Positions 22,045 through 34,032 of a stretch of DNA of 64,000 nucleotides are shown in pieces; the first letter of the stretch is position 1, and the number at the start of each line of letters is the position of its first letter. The stretch comes from Dichotomocladium elegans (lineage: Eukaryota > Mucoromycota > Mucoromycetes > Mucorales > Lichtheimiaceae): assembly GCA_025716815.1 (NCBI GenBank), contig JAIXMN010000011.1:434001-498000 (forward strand), read 5' to 3'. The notes beneath the pieces are model-generated. The model saw only the letters and a program-made list of their open reading frames with translations, did no database searches and was not told the DNA's origin. Made by a program: the position numbers and the translations under genes.

Positions 22045-24095
22045 TTAATCCAGATGGGATCGTACTGTGTCTTGATCGATAACTTCGGTTAGGCCAGATA
22101 TCTCGGCTTCAAGCTGTTCTGTAACCTTGCTTTGAATCAGAAGCAGAGTCTGCAAAGTTTTATCAGTCGATGATCTACTAAACACATAAAGTATACTCAC
22201 GTGAAGTGTGGCTATGAGCTCAAATACTTTTGTCCATTGTCTACGCTTTGCCCAGGTGGTAGGAATAGTTGCGGACCGAACCTCAAGAAATCTCCACTTC
22301 TTGCGGTCTATGACACTGGTTTCTGTGAGGGTAATAGTGTGTTGGACCACCTGGATGCCGTATATTTTCCTTTTAAGTAGGGTCTGATAGGATGCAGACT
22401 TGTAAGTATTGATTTGTTGCTTAAGAGCACTTGATGTGGATTCCAGCTGCTTGATTGTGTCATCGATCGTGTGTCTCATGTCTTCTGATACATTGCACCT
22501 TAATAAAGTGTTACCTTTCGAGAAGCGGAGGAGGCCATCATCTCTTTTGCTTGTGTTTGCTCTCACCCTGATGACTCGATAAGCAGCATGTCATGGTCTG
22601 TCCCCGGAACCCTTCCAATTCCATCTGCAAGCTTTATACTAGGTTCTGCAGTCCTGAAAATAACATATTTTCGCGCCGACATTGCTCGCTCACACCTTTG
22701 TTTGTTCAGACTAATTTGCAATCATGAATGGGTACTGTCGCAACTTACCAAATAAAAGTTAACATATCAAGCACTTTTGCGTACGCCTTGAGTGGCGGTA
22801 TGACGGATTCCACAAACGGTGTTCTTTCATCGTTTAGGGTGTTTGTTTTGACCAAACAGTTCAAGTGGAAGTCGGTCAGGGTATATTTCATCATTTCGAT
22901 GAATTTTTCATCATTGCTCTCAATTTCGTAATTCCATAGCCACTTGGGAAATCCGGCTTGTTCCTGGTTACATGCAGCAGCACAAAACTCAAAGGCTTTG
23001 TCCAAACTCTTCAGTGATTCGTTTCTTTGGCCCGCTCTCATGTTTTCTTGGTAGATTCTTTCAGTTTCTTCAGAGGCATGACCCTTTCTCGAGGAAGATA
23101 TACAGATATCAAAGTAATGGTTCAGCGCGCCAACATCTGCTTCTTCCAATTTTGGTTTGTGGGGAGAGCGCAAGTTGTTCCCTGGTGTCTGAATCATATA
23201 CACCTTGTTATTCCGTAGCAACCGTAGCTCGCTAATCTTTTTTTTTCATGTGCGGCTTAGTACGGACTCAATTGATATCAACAATGATTGTACCTCGTTT
23301 TCTTCATCCTGGAACGGATCCGGAAACGAGGACTGGAGTATGGTCTAAATAGAGCAGGCTAAGCATCAACCACCGACTTGTATGCCGTAAATTGTCGCAC
23401 TCACGTCAACGCTCGACTCATCGTTCTCTCGATCAACCTCTGCGCTCCCATCCGATGTTTCACTATGCCGAAGATCAAATCCATCTTAAAAACACATATT
23501 GCATCTTTTTATATTCTCAGCTTACCCTTGTTTCTCTTGGTGAGTTCTTTGTGTTGTTGGACTCGAGGACCCTACCGACACCGGTGAGTGTGCCTCAAAC
23601 ACATCCCGTGTTTGTAGAACATTTACCGTCCCGTACCCGCTTCCTATGCTTGTTGATGCCCTCGAGGGTCAATTCAGCCCCAAAAACCTCTCCTTCCTTT
23701 TCTGCACGTGTCTGGGCGCGAAGAACGCGGCGTTCCAATTCGATGTCTTCATACGAGGCCCTTTGTTCCGCATAGGCTGTTTGAAACGCGTGCCTCGGCC
23801 GGCTTTGCGAAAGATATAGATAGCACTGTCTAAGGTATGTTTGCATAGGGCGAGAAAACGTGTCTTCATTCTGTAACTGTGCGATTGCTGCAATATATGC
23901 AGACCACACCGAACTCCATTCTTTTGTCAGCACCACATCCGACGGAATGTGTCGAACAATGTGTTTGGGACTGCACCAATTCGACAAACTACTGGTAAAC
24001 AGGTAGCTCGGGATCCTGTATTGCTTACGAAGATTGCTGCGCAAAATGTAGGTGGAATTGACAGTAGCTGGGAGTTTTGGCTTTGTAAACGGCAT
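22045..24095 (-). CDS. unknown protein, likely Mucoromycota-specific family
   Basis: Seven exons can be joined in phase on the minus strand (24095-23627, 23484-23405, 23344-23294, 23227-22749, 22695-22567, 22498-22201, 22149-22045), giving 536 residues. The N-terminal part includes EWSSVWSAYIAAIAQLQ and a basic stretch; the middle is acidic (SETSDGSAEVDRENDES). The C-terminal half has WNYEIESNDEKFIEMMKYTL, TFIWCERAMSARKYVIF, HTIDDTIKQLESTSSALK and YGIQVVQHTITLTETSV. I recall similar proteins as a repeated family of unknown function in Rhizopus and Mucor, but this is from memory. There is no membrane span or known catalytic motif. The intact phases argue for a functional gene, though the first two exon junctions are the least certain. 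Confidence 0.55.
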
Positions 24096-24809
24096 CGTTC
24101 ACAAAAGTGGAGATAGAGCTCGTCGGAATTTTGTCCGTCGTAGCTGTGTTCGGGGGAATCATGATTTTTCAAACATTCAGCATAAGGAACATTTCGATCC
24201 CCGCAAAATCCAAGTCAAAGTAAGAGAGGGGGGGAAGCAAAGCAGAGAACCTACCTCTGTTTAAAACGATCATCACCTCCATCAGTCTCTTCATATGCCC
24301 TTTTCGGTCTGTCTGGCGAACAGCCACCTTTTCACATTGCTTCAATGTCGAAAACCGCTGGACTATAGACGAAATTCGGTGTCAGAGAGCTGGAGCATGC
24401 AGATCTATGGATGGGCTACCATAGACTGTTGATGATGAATTGATCCAATCTGCAGTGAGCATTGCCATGACCCATCAGTCTTCTCATATGCCTTTCCGGT
24501 CTGCCTGGTGAACAGCCACCTTCCTCAGACTGAATCGATGCTGGGGAAGCCACCGGGTCATAGACGGAAGAAGGTGTCAGGAAGCAGGATAGGCAGGCTG
24601 CGGGAGGCTACCGCAGCAGTTCACAGTGGGATTGCACACAAAGGATGCGCTTCAAGCCAAGGTAATTGCAAAAGAATCAGAAGGTGTATGGAAAGAGAAT
24701 CTGGCTGGTGATGATGAGGATATTAATGTACGCTAGCAAATCCTTATGCTGCAGCTCATCGGGAGTCGATGCTGGGGGATTCCCTGACCCGAAATTTCCT
24801 AAGCTTTTA
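24096..24809. other. intergenic with diverged direct repeat
   Basis: No gene. It contains two related copies of a segment of about 115 bases (see repeat entry). A possible 5' exon of the methyltransferase pseudogene could lie at the right end. Confidence 0.4.
24281..24590 (+). repeat. diverged direct repeat, two copies
   Basis: Copies at about 24281-24395 and 24473-24590. Shared landmarks in the same order are CAGTCT, TCATATGCC, CGGTCTG, CTGG, GAACAGCCACCTT, CGATG or CAATG, ATAGACG, and GGTGTCAG. Divergence of roughly a quarter suggests an old local duplication. Confidence 0.55.
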
Positions 24810-26012
24810 TGAGCGCTCGACAGGGTGACTTTTCTATAAAAAGTCGGGCAACAAAATTCATTTCCTACCTTGCGACGATGAAGAGATTGAACGCAAGCAG
24901 ATTAACTATTATTTATTCAAGTATGTTCCCTTTCTTCCGGTTAGCAACTGTATACAGCGCACAAAGGTCTAATTATATGCATAGGACGGTTTTCGGAAAG
25001 TAAGACAATGTGGTCCTTTTCGACGCGGTGGACAAATTCACTTATGGAATATGACATTATTAAGAACTGTTTTCCCTCCAATTGAGGATGACCTACACAA
25101 GGGCATCAGAGTCCTTTCAGTAAAGTAAGGTTTATGGCCGTTTGATCGAAGCGTAAAAATTGATCCGCTTAACTTATATATATTCAGGGCAGGCCCTAAC
25201 TTCTGGATTAATGTAAATTGGCTGATTTTATTGCTTCATCGTTTGCCTAAGCGATAATGATGATTACCCAGGACATGGCCGAAGCATACCCGAACTCGCA
25301 CTTCACAGGCACGGATTTCATCATCTTCCCTATCAGGCATGTAGACGGGGAGAGACAGACGCGCAGCAGGCAAGAGGGGCTTGATTTGCTCACTCTCACG
25401 CTAGCAATCCGCCCCGCAATTGTCATTATTGCATTGCTGACGCAGGAAAAGAGCTGCCATTTCCGGATAACACATTTGATTATGTCGCCCAGCATGACTC
25501 TGTTTTCGATTATATGCAGGATGAGTGGACCACTGTAATAAACGAGATTATCCGAGTCACTAAGCCTGGGGGATGGATCCAATTGGTTGAACCGGGGGGT
25601 TTGGTCCAGGACATTGGGCCCAACTTATCCATATGGCTCATACGAGGCACATGGCATTGGGGGAACCGAATCGAAACAACACATTGGTCATGCGTCCATC
25701 AGTGAGGGTTGCAAACACGCAATATTGTGATGAAAATAGGAGCGAAGATCCATGAAGCACTTGAGGCGCACGATGACGCGGAGGATGCAGAGAGTGGACA
25801 CCGTTCATTCCCGATTGCATGGCTGGGGAAAGCTCGGCGATCTAGGACTCGAGGCGACAGAACGGCTGTGCGAGGATTGGTCTATGATGTCAGCAAAGTA
25901 CGACAAGATCATGGAAGCCGTCGCCAAAGAATGTCACGAATTCGGTGTATGGTCAAATTTACACTACGCCATTGGACGCAAGAAAATAGTAAAAGACGAA
26001 ACGGTATTGTAG
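24810..26012 (+). pseudogene. SAM-dependent methyltransferase, probably decayed
   Basis: A broken chain of exons fits a common fungal class I methyltransferase. Pieces seen in order: PCDDEEIERKQINYYLFK then TVFGK, EDDLHKGIRVLSV, AGPNFW, DMAEAYPNSHFTGTDFIIFP, GKELPFPDNTFDYVAQHDSV, EWTTVINEIIRVTKPGGWIQ, and WGKLGDLGLEATERL with AVAKECHEFG near the end. Motif I, normally VLDVGCGP, reads VLSVKAGP after splicing, so the SAM-binding Asp and glycines are lost. A frameshift at about 25822 separates HRSFPIA from WGKLGDL, and a stop follows TVFGK. One intron appears to be GC-AG (AG/GCATGT at 25337). It was once a typical metabolite or protein methyltransferase; its substrate is unknown. Confidence 0.6.
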
Positions 26013-26123
26013 CCTCTTATTTATTGTTATTGATGGTGATGGTCGATGTCCTTCAGAGAGAACATTATCCGCATAAATGATTGCCATACAATCTCAAAGC
26101 TGCAAGGCAATACAGTCCCTTCT

Positions 26124-26881
26124 TCACTGCTGTTGGCCAGCAAGAAGCGGAGATGCCTCTTGTCGAGGAGTCTTGAGTCCGGGATCCTCGAACGCCTCGA
26201 CTGCAAAATCCAGAGGTGGATCGGTCTGCGCCTGGCGGTAGTTGCGCATGTCAGGGTCTGACAGTTCTCTGAATCGGTTCCTGTAAATCTTAGCGTGAGG
26301 ATCTGGAACTCATTAAAAGAAAAGCATTTATGTAGCATACATAGACTCGCCCAAATCATCGAGCTGAGTGGACATATGGCCCCTGTTAGTATAACTTGGT
26401 ACTCTCTCTCTTTCTTTCTCTTCCGGGCGGCCATCATGAGGATGCAATACCTTGAACATCAGATTCTTCAATGCAACTTCCTTTTTGTGGAAGTTTTCCG
26501 CGCTTTGTTTATATCCTTGGTCTGAGTCATCCGTTCCAGAGGATGATCTGCACATCCAACAATTGTGGAAAGCCTGTGTTAATAAAAAGAGTGATCCTCT
26601 TTCGCTCTCTAGTCTGTTTTCGCTATTTACGGTTGGTCACTCAGAGCCTCCAGTGATATATGGTCGCGCGCCAAGTCGATTTGCTTTCTTCGAATTATAT
26701 TGAGCTCTTTAAAGATGCGATCCGTATCTCGTCCTAGAGTGCAAGCAATGGACCATTAAATGGGCGCACTTGCCGAATCATGCAAATTACCAAAAACACG
26801 CATGTCGCCTTGCTCAAACATGCGGTCCATTCGTTTGAACTCCATCTCTAAACTCATGAGAACATGATTGTGATTCTGCAT
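26124..26881 (-). CDS. coiled-coil protein, 156 aa, unrecognised
   Basis: Five exons join in phase (26881-26791, 26733-26631, 26547-26451, 26363-26341, 26280-26124). The product is charged and helical: MQNHNHVLMSLEMEFKRMDR, RIFKELNIIRRKQIDLARDH, AENFHKKEVALKNLMFKLDD and GESMNRFRELSDPDMRNYRQ, ending in a proline-containing acidic tail. I do not recognise the family; it has the look of a small coiled-coil subunit of a larger complex. Exon 4 is only 23 nt. A good acceptor (TGTTTTAG) just before the ATG suggests a 5' UTR intron or an unseen first exon. Confidence 0.55.
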
Positions 26882-27068
26882 AGTGCTTCTAAAACAGTAC
26901 AGGTCAAGAAAATGGGGAGGGAGGGGAAAGATATCAAAAAGTAAAAACAATAACAACTGCTGGTGGTGTGCAACACGAACACGCAAGTTTAAATGCTCAT
27001 GTCAACAAAAACCATAACTCGTTCTCGGTGTCTCATCACATCATGCAGGGTTTTAATACGATCCAATG

Positions 27069-28574
27069 CTAGCCACCAGGGTAATCAGGCATCTTCTCCT
27101 TGAGAAGTTGTTCAGTGAAATCCCCACAATCTAGCAGCGTTTTCGGCAGATGATGTGAAAGGAGTGGTCCATCCAGGTTTAGCGTAAGGCACCTAAACAA
27201 GACATGCCAACCACGAGTGAGCAATTGAACAAGCACCAATGCTGGTGAGGACACAAATGTCATTCGCTCACATAATATTTAGCCTTAATCTTCTTCATCT
27301 CAATATCTGGGCTTGTGGCAAGAATAGAGTTGCGTCAGAGCCCCTTGCTCGGTAGTAATGGTCAGAAGCTTATTATACAGCGTGTCTCTCTCCACAACCC
27401 GGGATTTGCAACGTAGCGAGAAAATTCGCTCTGCACAGTACCCGGATGGCTGCAATTCACGTAGACCTACTTTGTAGATCACTGTCAAGACCGTTGACGC
27501 CGGATGGTTTGTGAGCTCTATTTCCTACGTTATGGACACCTTTTGCTTCAAGACGTCTGCTCAGCTCCCGAGTAAACAGGATGTTGCAGGCCTGCATGAT
27601 AGAAGCCCAATTGCCATCATTCGATCTCGTTGCTGTTTTATGATGCCCTTTCCCGTCCTACCTTTGTGATGGAATACAGCCAGATTGGGTTATAGGCCTT
27701 CTCCTTGCTAATTTTCTCATAACTGAAGCCTCTATGGACCAGTAGATGGGCCATCGAGCTGACGTTGACAATACGGCTAGATGGAGATTGCTCCAACAGT
27801 GGCAACAGCAAAATTGTCAGATAATATGGCGCAAGATGGTTTGTTGCGAATTGGGATTCGACACCTAAAAATAAAAGGGTTGGATAAGGAAGCACGACCC
27901 TCGTCAAGTCAACCCTACCCATCTTTCGAGAGTGCAAACGGGGCACATCATCGCGCCGGCATTATTCATTAGAATATCGAGTCGCTTGTATTTTTCCTGG
28001 AAAGTCTTGGCAAATTGCTTAACGGCTTCCAGCGAAAGCAAGTCAAGTTCCATACACACGACCTTGTCATTGCCCGTCGCCTGCTTGATTTCGGCAACTG
28101 CTGCTTCACCCTTTTCAACATTGCGGCATGCAAGTACACTTGCTCGCCAGATCTCTTTAATTTAACAATGTTCCACCTAATCACCAAGCGTCATTCGTAC
28201 GCGCTCTCTGTGTTTTCCTTACATTTTGCGCGCCATTTCAAGGGCATAGACCTCACCAATCTATATTAACAACACCTGTCAGGGGGCACCACCATACATC
28301 GTCATTGAGCGAAAATAGACATACGCCAGTGTTGCTTCCAATCATGATAGCAATCTTTCCCTCAAGGTCCGGAATATCGCCAAATTCAAAAGTATTTTGA
28401 CCGTTCTATCATTGGGCAGACCTAGTCGTCAGTAACCAGTCGCGGTAGCGCTGTATCTCTGCGGCTGCTCGAAAAAGAGGGTCATGCGTTGCTGCTGGGC
28501 GCTGATGGACAAACGCTGTGTTTGGATGTCCACACAGCCAAAATCATCTGGACCCAAAAGATGGCGGTATGCAT
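27069..28574 (-). pseudogene. short-chain dehydrogenase/reductase, frameshifted
   Basis: A retinol-dehydrogenase-like SDR is readable in pieces on the minus strand. Starting near 28574: hydrophobic start, DIPDLEGKIAIMIGSNTGIG (nucleotide-binding loop), VLACRNVEKGEAAVAEIK, LDILMNNAGAMMCP, ESQFATNHLAPYYL, RIVNVSSMAH, YSITK (catalytic Tyr and Lys), CSHPGTVQSEFSRYVANPG, and PYAKPGWTTPF near the end. At least four single-base frame changes separate these (after the CP of NNAG, after GLWRE, before LATSPD, and at the G-run near 27133). Splice sites between the first exons are still good. It could oxidise or reduce a hydroxy or keto substrate if intact; in this sequence it is broken, or the assembly has several indels. 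Confidence 0.6.
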
Positions 28575-29210
28575 GTAAAAAAAAGAAATACTTAAAAGAA
28601 AAAAGGGGCCCATCCGGTTCTTGGATTTTGCGTCTTAGAGACGATGGATCTGCAACAAGGCGATCAACAATATCGACGAGCAAGAGACATATATGACCAC
28701 CGCCAGGCTATCATCACCCACAGAGAACAACGGTCAGGATGTCGCTACGGGGGCGCCTGTTTGACGTTCGGTTGCCCAGGTAGAAAATTTGGATTTCCTT
28801 CCGTTTTGAGGCCTAGAAATATGCTCTTTGCCGGATGCAATGTAAACCTCTACTGTCTTCATCTGCACACAGGTCAGCTTCTCTGGTAGACTCTGCTGGT
28901 CAAGCACTTCGTTTCTTTGGCTAGCTATTGTACTGTGGCCACGTCACCACAGACTGATTGTGACCAAGTTCTTATCCACGTAGAGGATCTCCAGAAAAAA
29001 ATTCTTCGCCGCTAAAGCCGTTGTCATGTAAGGAAGCGACATGCGTTGGGCGAATATCCCCGCCCATTGTTCTAGAGCTAAAATCTTGAATAGAGTACTC
29101 TTACAAGTGGCAAAGGATGCAGGCGGATAGCGCATGCTAATCAAATAATAGGAGTCTTTTTCCTTTGTTTCTGCCACATGCGCAACATGGATGTATCTAA
29201 TATTTATATA
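28575..29210. other. intergenic
   Basis: Between the SDR pseudogene start and the myosin 3' end. Open frames on both strands have no recognisable content. Confidence 0.4.
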
Positions 29211-32200
29211 CTACCATTCATCATCACTATCGGGTTGAGGTTGTCTCCTTGCACGGAGCTAAAAAAGGATAGCACGGTGAGATTCACAATGACGAGAGAT
29301 AGAATATACATATATATATACTTACGGCATCGGCAAGGGATGCAGCAGCATTGGAGGGAGGCGAAGAAGAGACCGGACGTGGAGGTGCGCGTGGTGCAGC
29401 TGAAGGCACAGTACCTGGTCTAGCAGGTACGATAGGCTTATTCACACCAGAAGGTTTTGCTGGTACCATCGGTTTGGGTCCAGGCGCCGGTGGCGGCCGG
29501 CGCGCAGCCGGGACTGGCGCACCAGTCGACACAGGACGAGGTGCTGGAATTGGCGAGCCACTGCTTTCACCGCCTGCAGCAGCAGCAGCTTTACGTGCTT
29601 CGAGTTGGGCTTTCCATGGCGGCACACCATTTGAGTTGAGCGGTGCCGCTATACCGGGCATTACGGGAACAGGAGCTGTCGTGACAGAAGCGGGACTGAT
29701 GTTTGTTCTTTGTGGGCTAGGTCGTGTTGAAGACGCCATAGGAGGAGTGGACTGGCGGGATGCTGTTGGGACAGAGGGGGGTGGGCGACGTGCTGGTGGA
29801 GGCGGAGGTGGGGGTGTTGCTTTAGGTTGAACGTACTCCTCCAGGTAGTTGCTAGGGACCCAGCCTTCTTTTCCATCCTTACGGGCAAGCCACCATCCAT
29901 TCTCATCTTTCTCGACAATCTCTAAAATATCATCTTTTTGAAATGCGATTTCACCTGCTTCCTGGGACTGAAAAGGATAGATAGCCTTGTACTGAGGTAC
30001 GGCAGGAGCTGCTGGAGGTGGTGCCGGTGCAGAAGGTGCAGGAGGAGGAGGAGGAGGTACGGCCCGTGCAGTAGATTGGTAGTTTGACGTAGGGCGTGGT
30101 GTAGTGGCAGCGGTAGCGGCAGTTGCGTTAGCGACGTGCCGAGGTCCAGAACGGGTAGCAGCAGCCTTTCGAGGCGTGGACGCACGGGTATTGCGAGTTG
30201 ATGAAATTCTAGACTTTGTGGGACAGGGTGGGAACGATACTATTAAAAAGAGTCAGCAAAACTACATCAAGCACTCTGATGCTTGCTATGTACCGCTATT
30301 TGCTGGTTCACCAGAACAGACAGTGACAGTGTGACTCTTGTAAACATCGTCACGCTGCACTTTCTCATCTTTGATGAATTTCATCGTTACTGCCTTGTTG
30401 CCCTTTTTTCTGTACTGGATTTGAGGCGCAACATCCACCTTGATGCGGCCGCCCGTTTGTTGCGTCAAATGAGTTATCAGCTCAGTCTTGAAAAGGCAGG
30501 ACATGACGATATCTCCATCAGGCGAGTTATCGATATGCAATACAATCCAGTCGTCGCGCAAAGTGGACGTGCTGACCTTGCTAATAATATTGAGAGAAAG
30601 CACCTTTTCATCAACCATCTGGATCATTTTGCCGTTCTTCGTCGTCATAAGGATATGCAGATTTTGATTGGTCTAGAAGATAATGGATTAATGACTAGTT
30701 CCCAGTTTTCGCCGAAATTTCTTTCTTACCAGCACAAGCGTACGGGGGCTAGGGACGCTTGAGCGCATTGCACGAGGAACGAGTGTACTACCACGCATGC
30801 TGAACACAACATCTTCCCCACCTAAGGTTATGTAAAACAATTTTATATCAGGTCAATTATTTAGCAGATGCAAATGCCCACATATTACCTTTGAGTGAGA
30901 TAGCATTACGGATCATAGTTGCCAGACCAGAACCGGTTCGGACATCTAGATAGTCGCCCGTAAACTTGCGCATGCTTAACAATGAAAATCTACGGCGCTC
31001 CTTGCGACCGCCAAGGATCTCATGACCATATTCACGAGCTTGCAGATATCCAATATTGTACTTATTTTGTCTCCAGAAACGTTGGATTTTTCGTGCACAC
31101 TCGTGCTTGTAGCGCACGTATGCTCTCCAGGCACGCTGGATACGGGTAGCCATATTGTGCCAGTACTTGTCACGCAGGTTCTCTAGAGCAAAGATCTACC
31201 ACAGGAATGAGCAATATATCGCATCAAAAGCCTCAGTTCTTACAGTTTCGGGATGGCGAATGAACACTTTGGAAGTGCCCATCTGCCATTCTTCGCCAGG
31301 GATATTGTTGTGTTTGAGAATTTCCAGGGCACCGCTAACAGCGTCGCCTTGCCATATATATTCACCAGCGTAGCCCGTGGAAGGACATAGCAGATAGAAT
31401 CGTTCAACGAATTTCTCGAATGTCTGTGATTATCATTAAGGACAACGCCTGATCATACGAACAACATAATTTTAGGAACATACCGTTCTGTAAGCATAAC
31501 CAGCACGGCGGACGCGAATGTTTTCGCAAAGTCCAAGGTACTTGACTTGATGGAGCACGCGCTTATCGTCGTATTCGCTTGAGCTGCGATTATCGTTGGG
31601 CTTAATGGTACGGATATAACTTGGATGACACTGCATTAGCTTAGTAACCAGTGCGTTGCATGAGGCCTTGATTTTGTCACCAGCAGTGGGTGGTCTCTTT
31701 TTCGAGTTGGGATCAATGCGTTCGGGAAAGAGGGTCTCGGAGATGAACTGATTTGAAGAGCCAGAAACTAGCTCGAGTAGGTCCTTCAAGAGCGAGTCCC
31801 TATTCTTATCAGTCATCCCCTCGACATTGTATAGTACTTCACCAGCATAGTGGCGAATTAGAAACTTAGAGCCACGGGACTCAAAATGCGCGTTATTAGC
31901 TAAGAAGCCAAGGCGCTGCACAAATGAATTGTCAGCGGCTCCTGGGTCGGCGTGCGCTGTGGCACAGGCGTCGTTAAGCGCAGCAAACACTCCTGGTGGC
32001 CGTTTCTCTTCAATGAGGTCGCACACAACCTTATTGTTGAAGAATTTGATGGGTGTCCATTGGATCTGTTCGCGTACATATTCCTCCTGCTCTGCCTTAA
32101 GAGTCAACTCAATAAAAATCTGCTGCAGTTTCTCATTGACGTAGTTGATGCATAGTTGCTCAAAGCTATTGTCCTCAAAAATCTCGAAGCCGTAGATATC

Positions 32201-34032
32201 CAAAACGCCAATAACGTATTGATTGGAGCCTCGTGTTTGCAGTGAGACGTTTACACGGGAAACAATCCACTCAAAAAGTCGCTCGTAAATGGCTTTTGAA
32301 AGTGCATCGCGAACAGACGTTGCTTGAGTGACATTTAACGGGACCTCGTAAACACTTCCTCTTCGCCCTCCGCGTTGTGTTTCCATGATCCGAGAAGTCA
32401 GAGCTTTTGATAATGACTCGCTATCGACCTCCATAAGATAAGCAATGAAATTGGCGACTAGGAGAAAACAAGTTATTATCCTTATGCTCTCCACATTCTC
32501 TCCAAGACTCACCATCTGGATCCGAGATTGCAGCGTTACCGTTATCGTCCTCCACGAAGATCAAGTTACCTAACCACAAGATGACCGCAAGCATCTTGAA
32601 GATTTCATCCTGTTCGTACTTTTGAAGGCCGACGATTCCCATTGCTTTCTATAGATGTTACACAAGTAACAAGTAAGCATCTTCATCAATCTGTGAAATT
32701 ATTATGAAATAACACTTGCAATAGTTTCAGCATATTCTGCAACGTCATCGATACCCTCAACGTCCAAGCATCCGCTGCGGCTTGTGTACAAGTAACTCTC
32801 CGGGCCTTGCAAGCCGTATGCACCTATACCGAATGCAAACTGTAGTGAGCAAAATGATCAACAACCTTTTTTCTGGAACAATAGAATAAATGTACTCTGG
32901 TATTCTTCAGGCGCGGCCTTGGTGAGTTGATAGAATATATGGAAATTACGCTCATTGTCAATTTGACCGACAACGCGATTCTTTTAGATAATGACATTAG
33001 TAGATTGCCAACAAGAATACAATCCAAGTTACCTTCTCGAGCAGATAGTTGGTAATGACGGCACCAACAGGTTCGCCTTGTCCATTAAATTGGATCTCAA
33101 GGTATTTGCCCTATGCGTGCAGAAAAAGTTAGCGTAACTCTATATTATATATGAATATGCATACGTGGCGACTGGAGTTATTGTTTCGTAAAGTCTTTGC
33201 GCATCCGAAGCTTTCTAATAGGGGATTTGTAGCAAGAACCATATCTTTGATCTCCTGAATAGACGAGCTCTGGCCCCCGGATACAGCTGCAATATACTGC
33301 ATTATACGCTTGGCGGCTTCGGTCTTGCCAGCACCTGATTCACCACTATATTTACGCATTAGTTCCGTTTAGCACGCTATACCGGTTCTTTCCCTTATAC
33401 CATATCGAACTCCATATTACCTGATGATCACACACTGGTTTTCCTTATAGCTACTCATATGATGATAGGCAGACTCCGCAATAGCAAAAACATGGGGAGG
33501 CATCTTTTTCGATAAAGAACGTGGTCAAACCTCGTGTTTTTAACGCATATTTGTTCTCCCTTATTACTTGGCAGTATTTACCTCCAGCAAGTTTTTACCG
33601 CGATAAGTCGACAGGACAGCTTCAGTATAGATGCCAAGATCTTGAAAAGGATTGACACTAATGAGTACGTGCCCAATATATGTCTAATATTAGACGGATA
33701 ATCGTAGTCAGCTTTGTTGTTCGAGATGAAAGCCTCCTTAAGAAGCCATCATAATGGCAAGGATAACTTGCATAGATTTCGCCATTTTGCCAGCGCTTCA
33801 TTAAGTTTTCGTTAATGGCCTCATCGGTAATCTTTGTCAGAAGGGTCATGTCGGACACGCCGATTTGCTTCTTCTTAACACCCTCCTTCCAGTCGGCTCT
33901 TGCAGGTCGACTGGCCTTGATGACTTTCTTTTCGCCCTTCTTTCCGAGAACTTTCTGTATTATGCACAATTGCTAATCAGCAAATTGTCTTCGTAGAACA
34001 GTACTGATTAAGTTCATCCAAACCTTAGCCAT
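29211..34032 (-). CDS. MYO1: class I myosin (Myo3/Myo5, MyoA type)
   Basis: About 16 exons and roughly 1,280 residues, starting MAK at 34032 and ending in the acidic DSDDEW before the stop at 29211. This actin motor works in endocytosis and Arp2/3-driven actin assembly at cortical patches. In order: motor domain with P-loop [29 protein letters not shown] and switch [14 protein letters not shown]-region phosphosite context [14 protein letters not shown]; two IQ motifs ([29 protein letters not shown]); TH1 membrane-binding tail; proline-rich TH2; SH3 domain ([17 protein letters not shown] to [12 protein letters not shown]); and a Pro/Ala tail with the acidic Arp2/3-binding end. Two introns appear GC-AG (TAT/GCAAGT at 33771 and ATT/GCAAGT at 32719). 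The junction between APEEYQ (about 32900) and FAFGIGAYG (about 32840) does not resolve with a normal GT-AG pair. Confidence 0.93.

Noticed and set aside
23540..23571. An extra exon between the first and second exons of the 536-residue gene
   Set aside because: A 46-nt exon bounded by GGTAG and GGGTAAG is readable but breaks the reading frame; skipping it keeps all phases.
29351..29830. 159-codon Gly/Ala plus-strand frame
   Set aside because: Complement of the proline-rich myosin tail.
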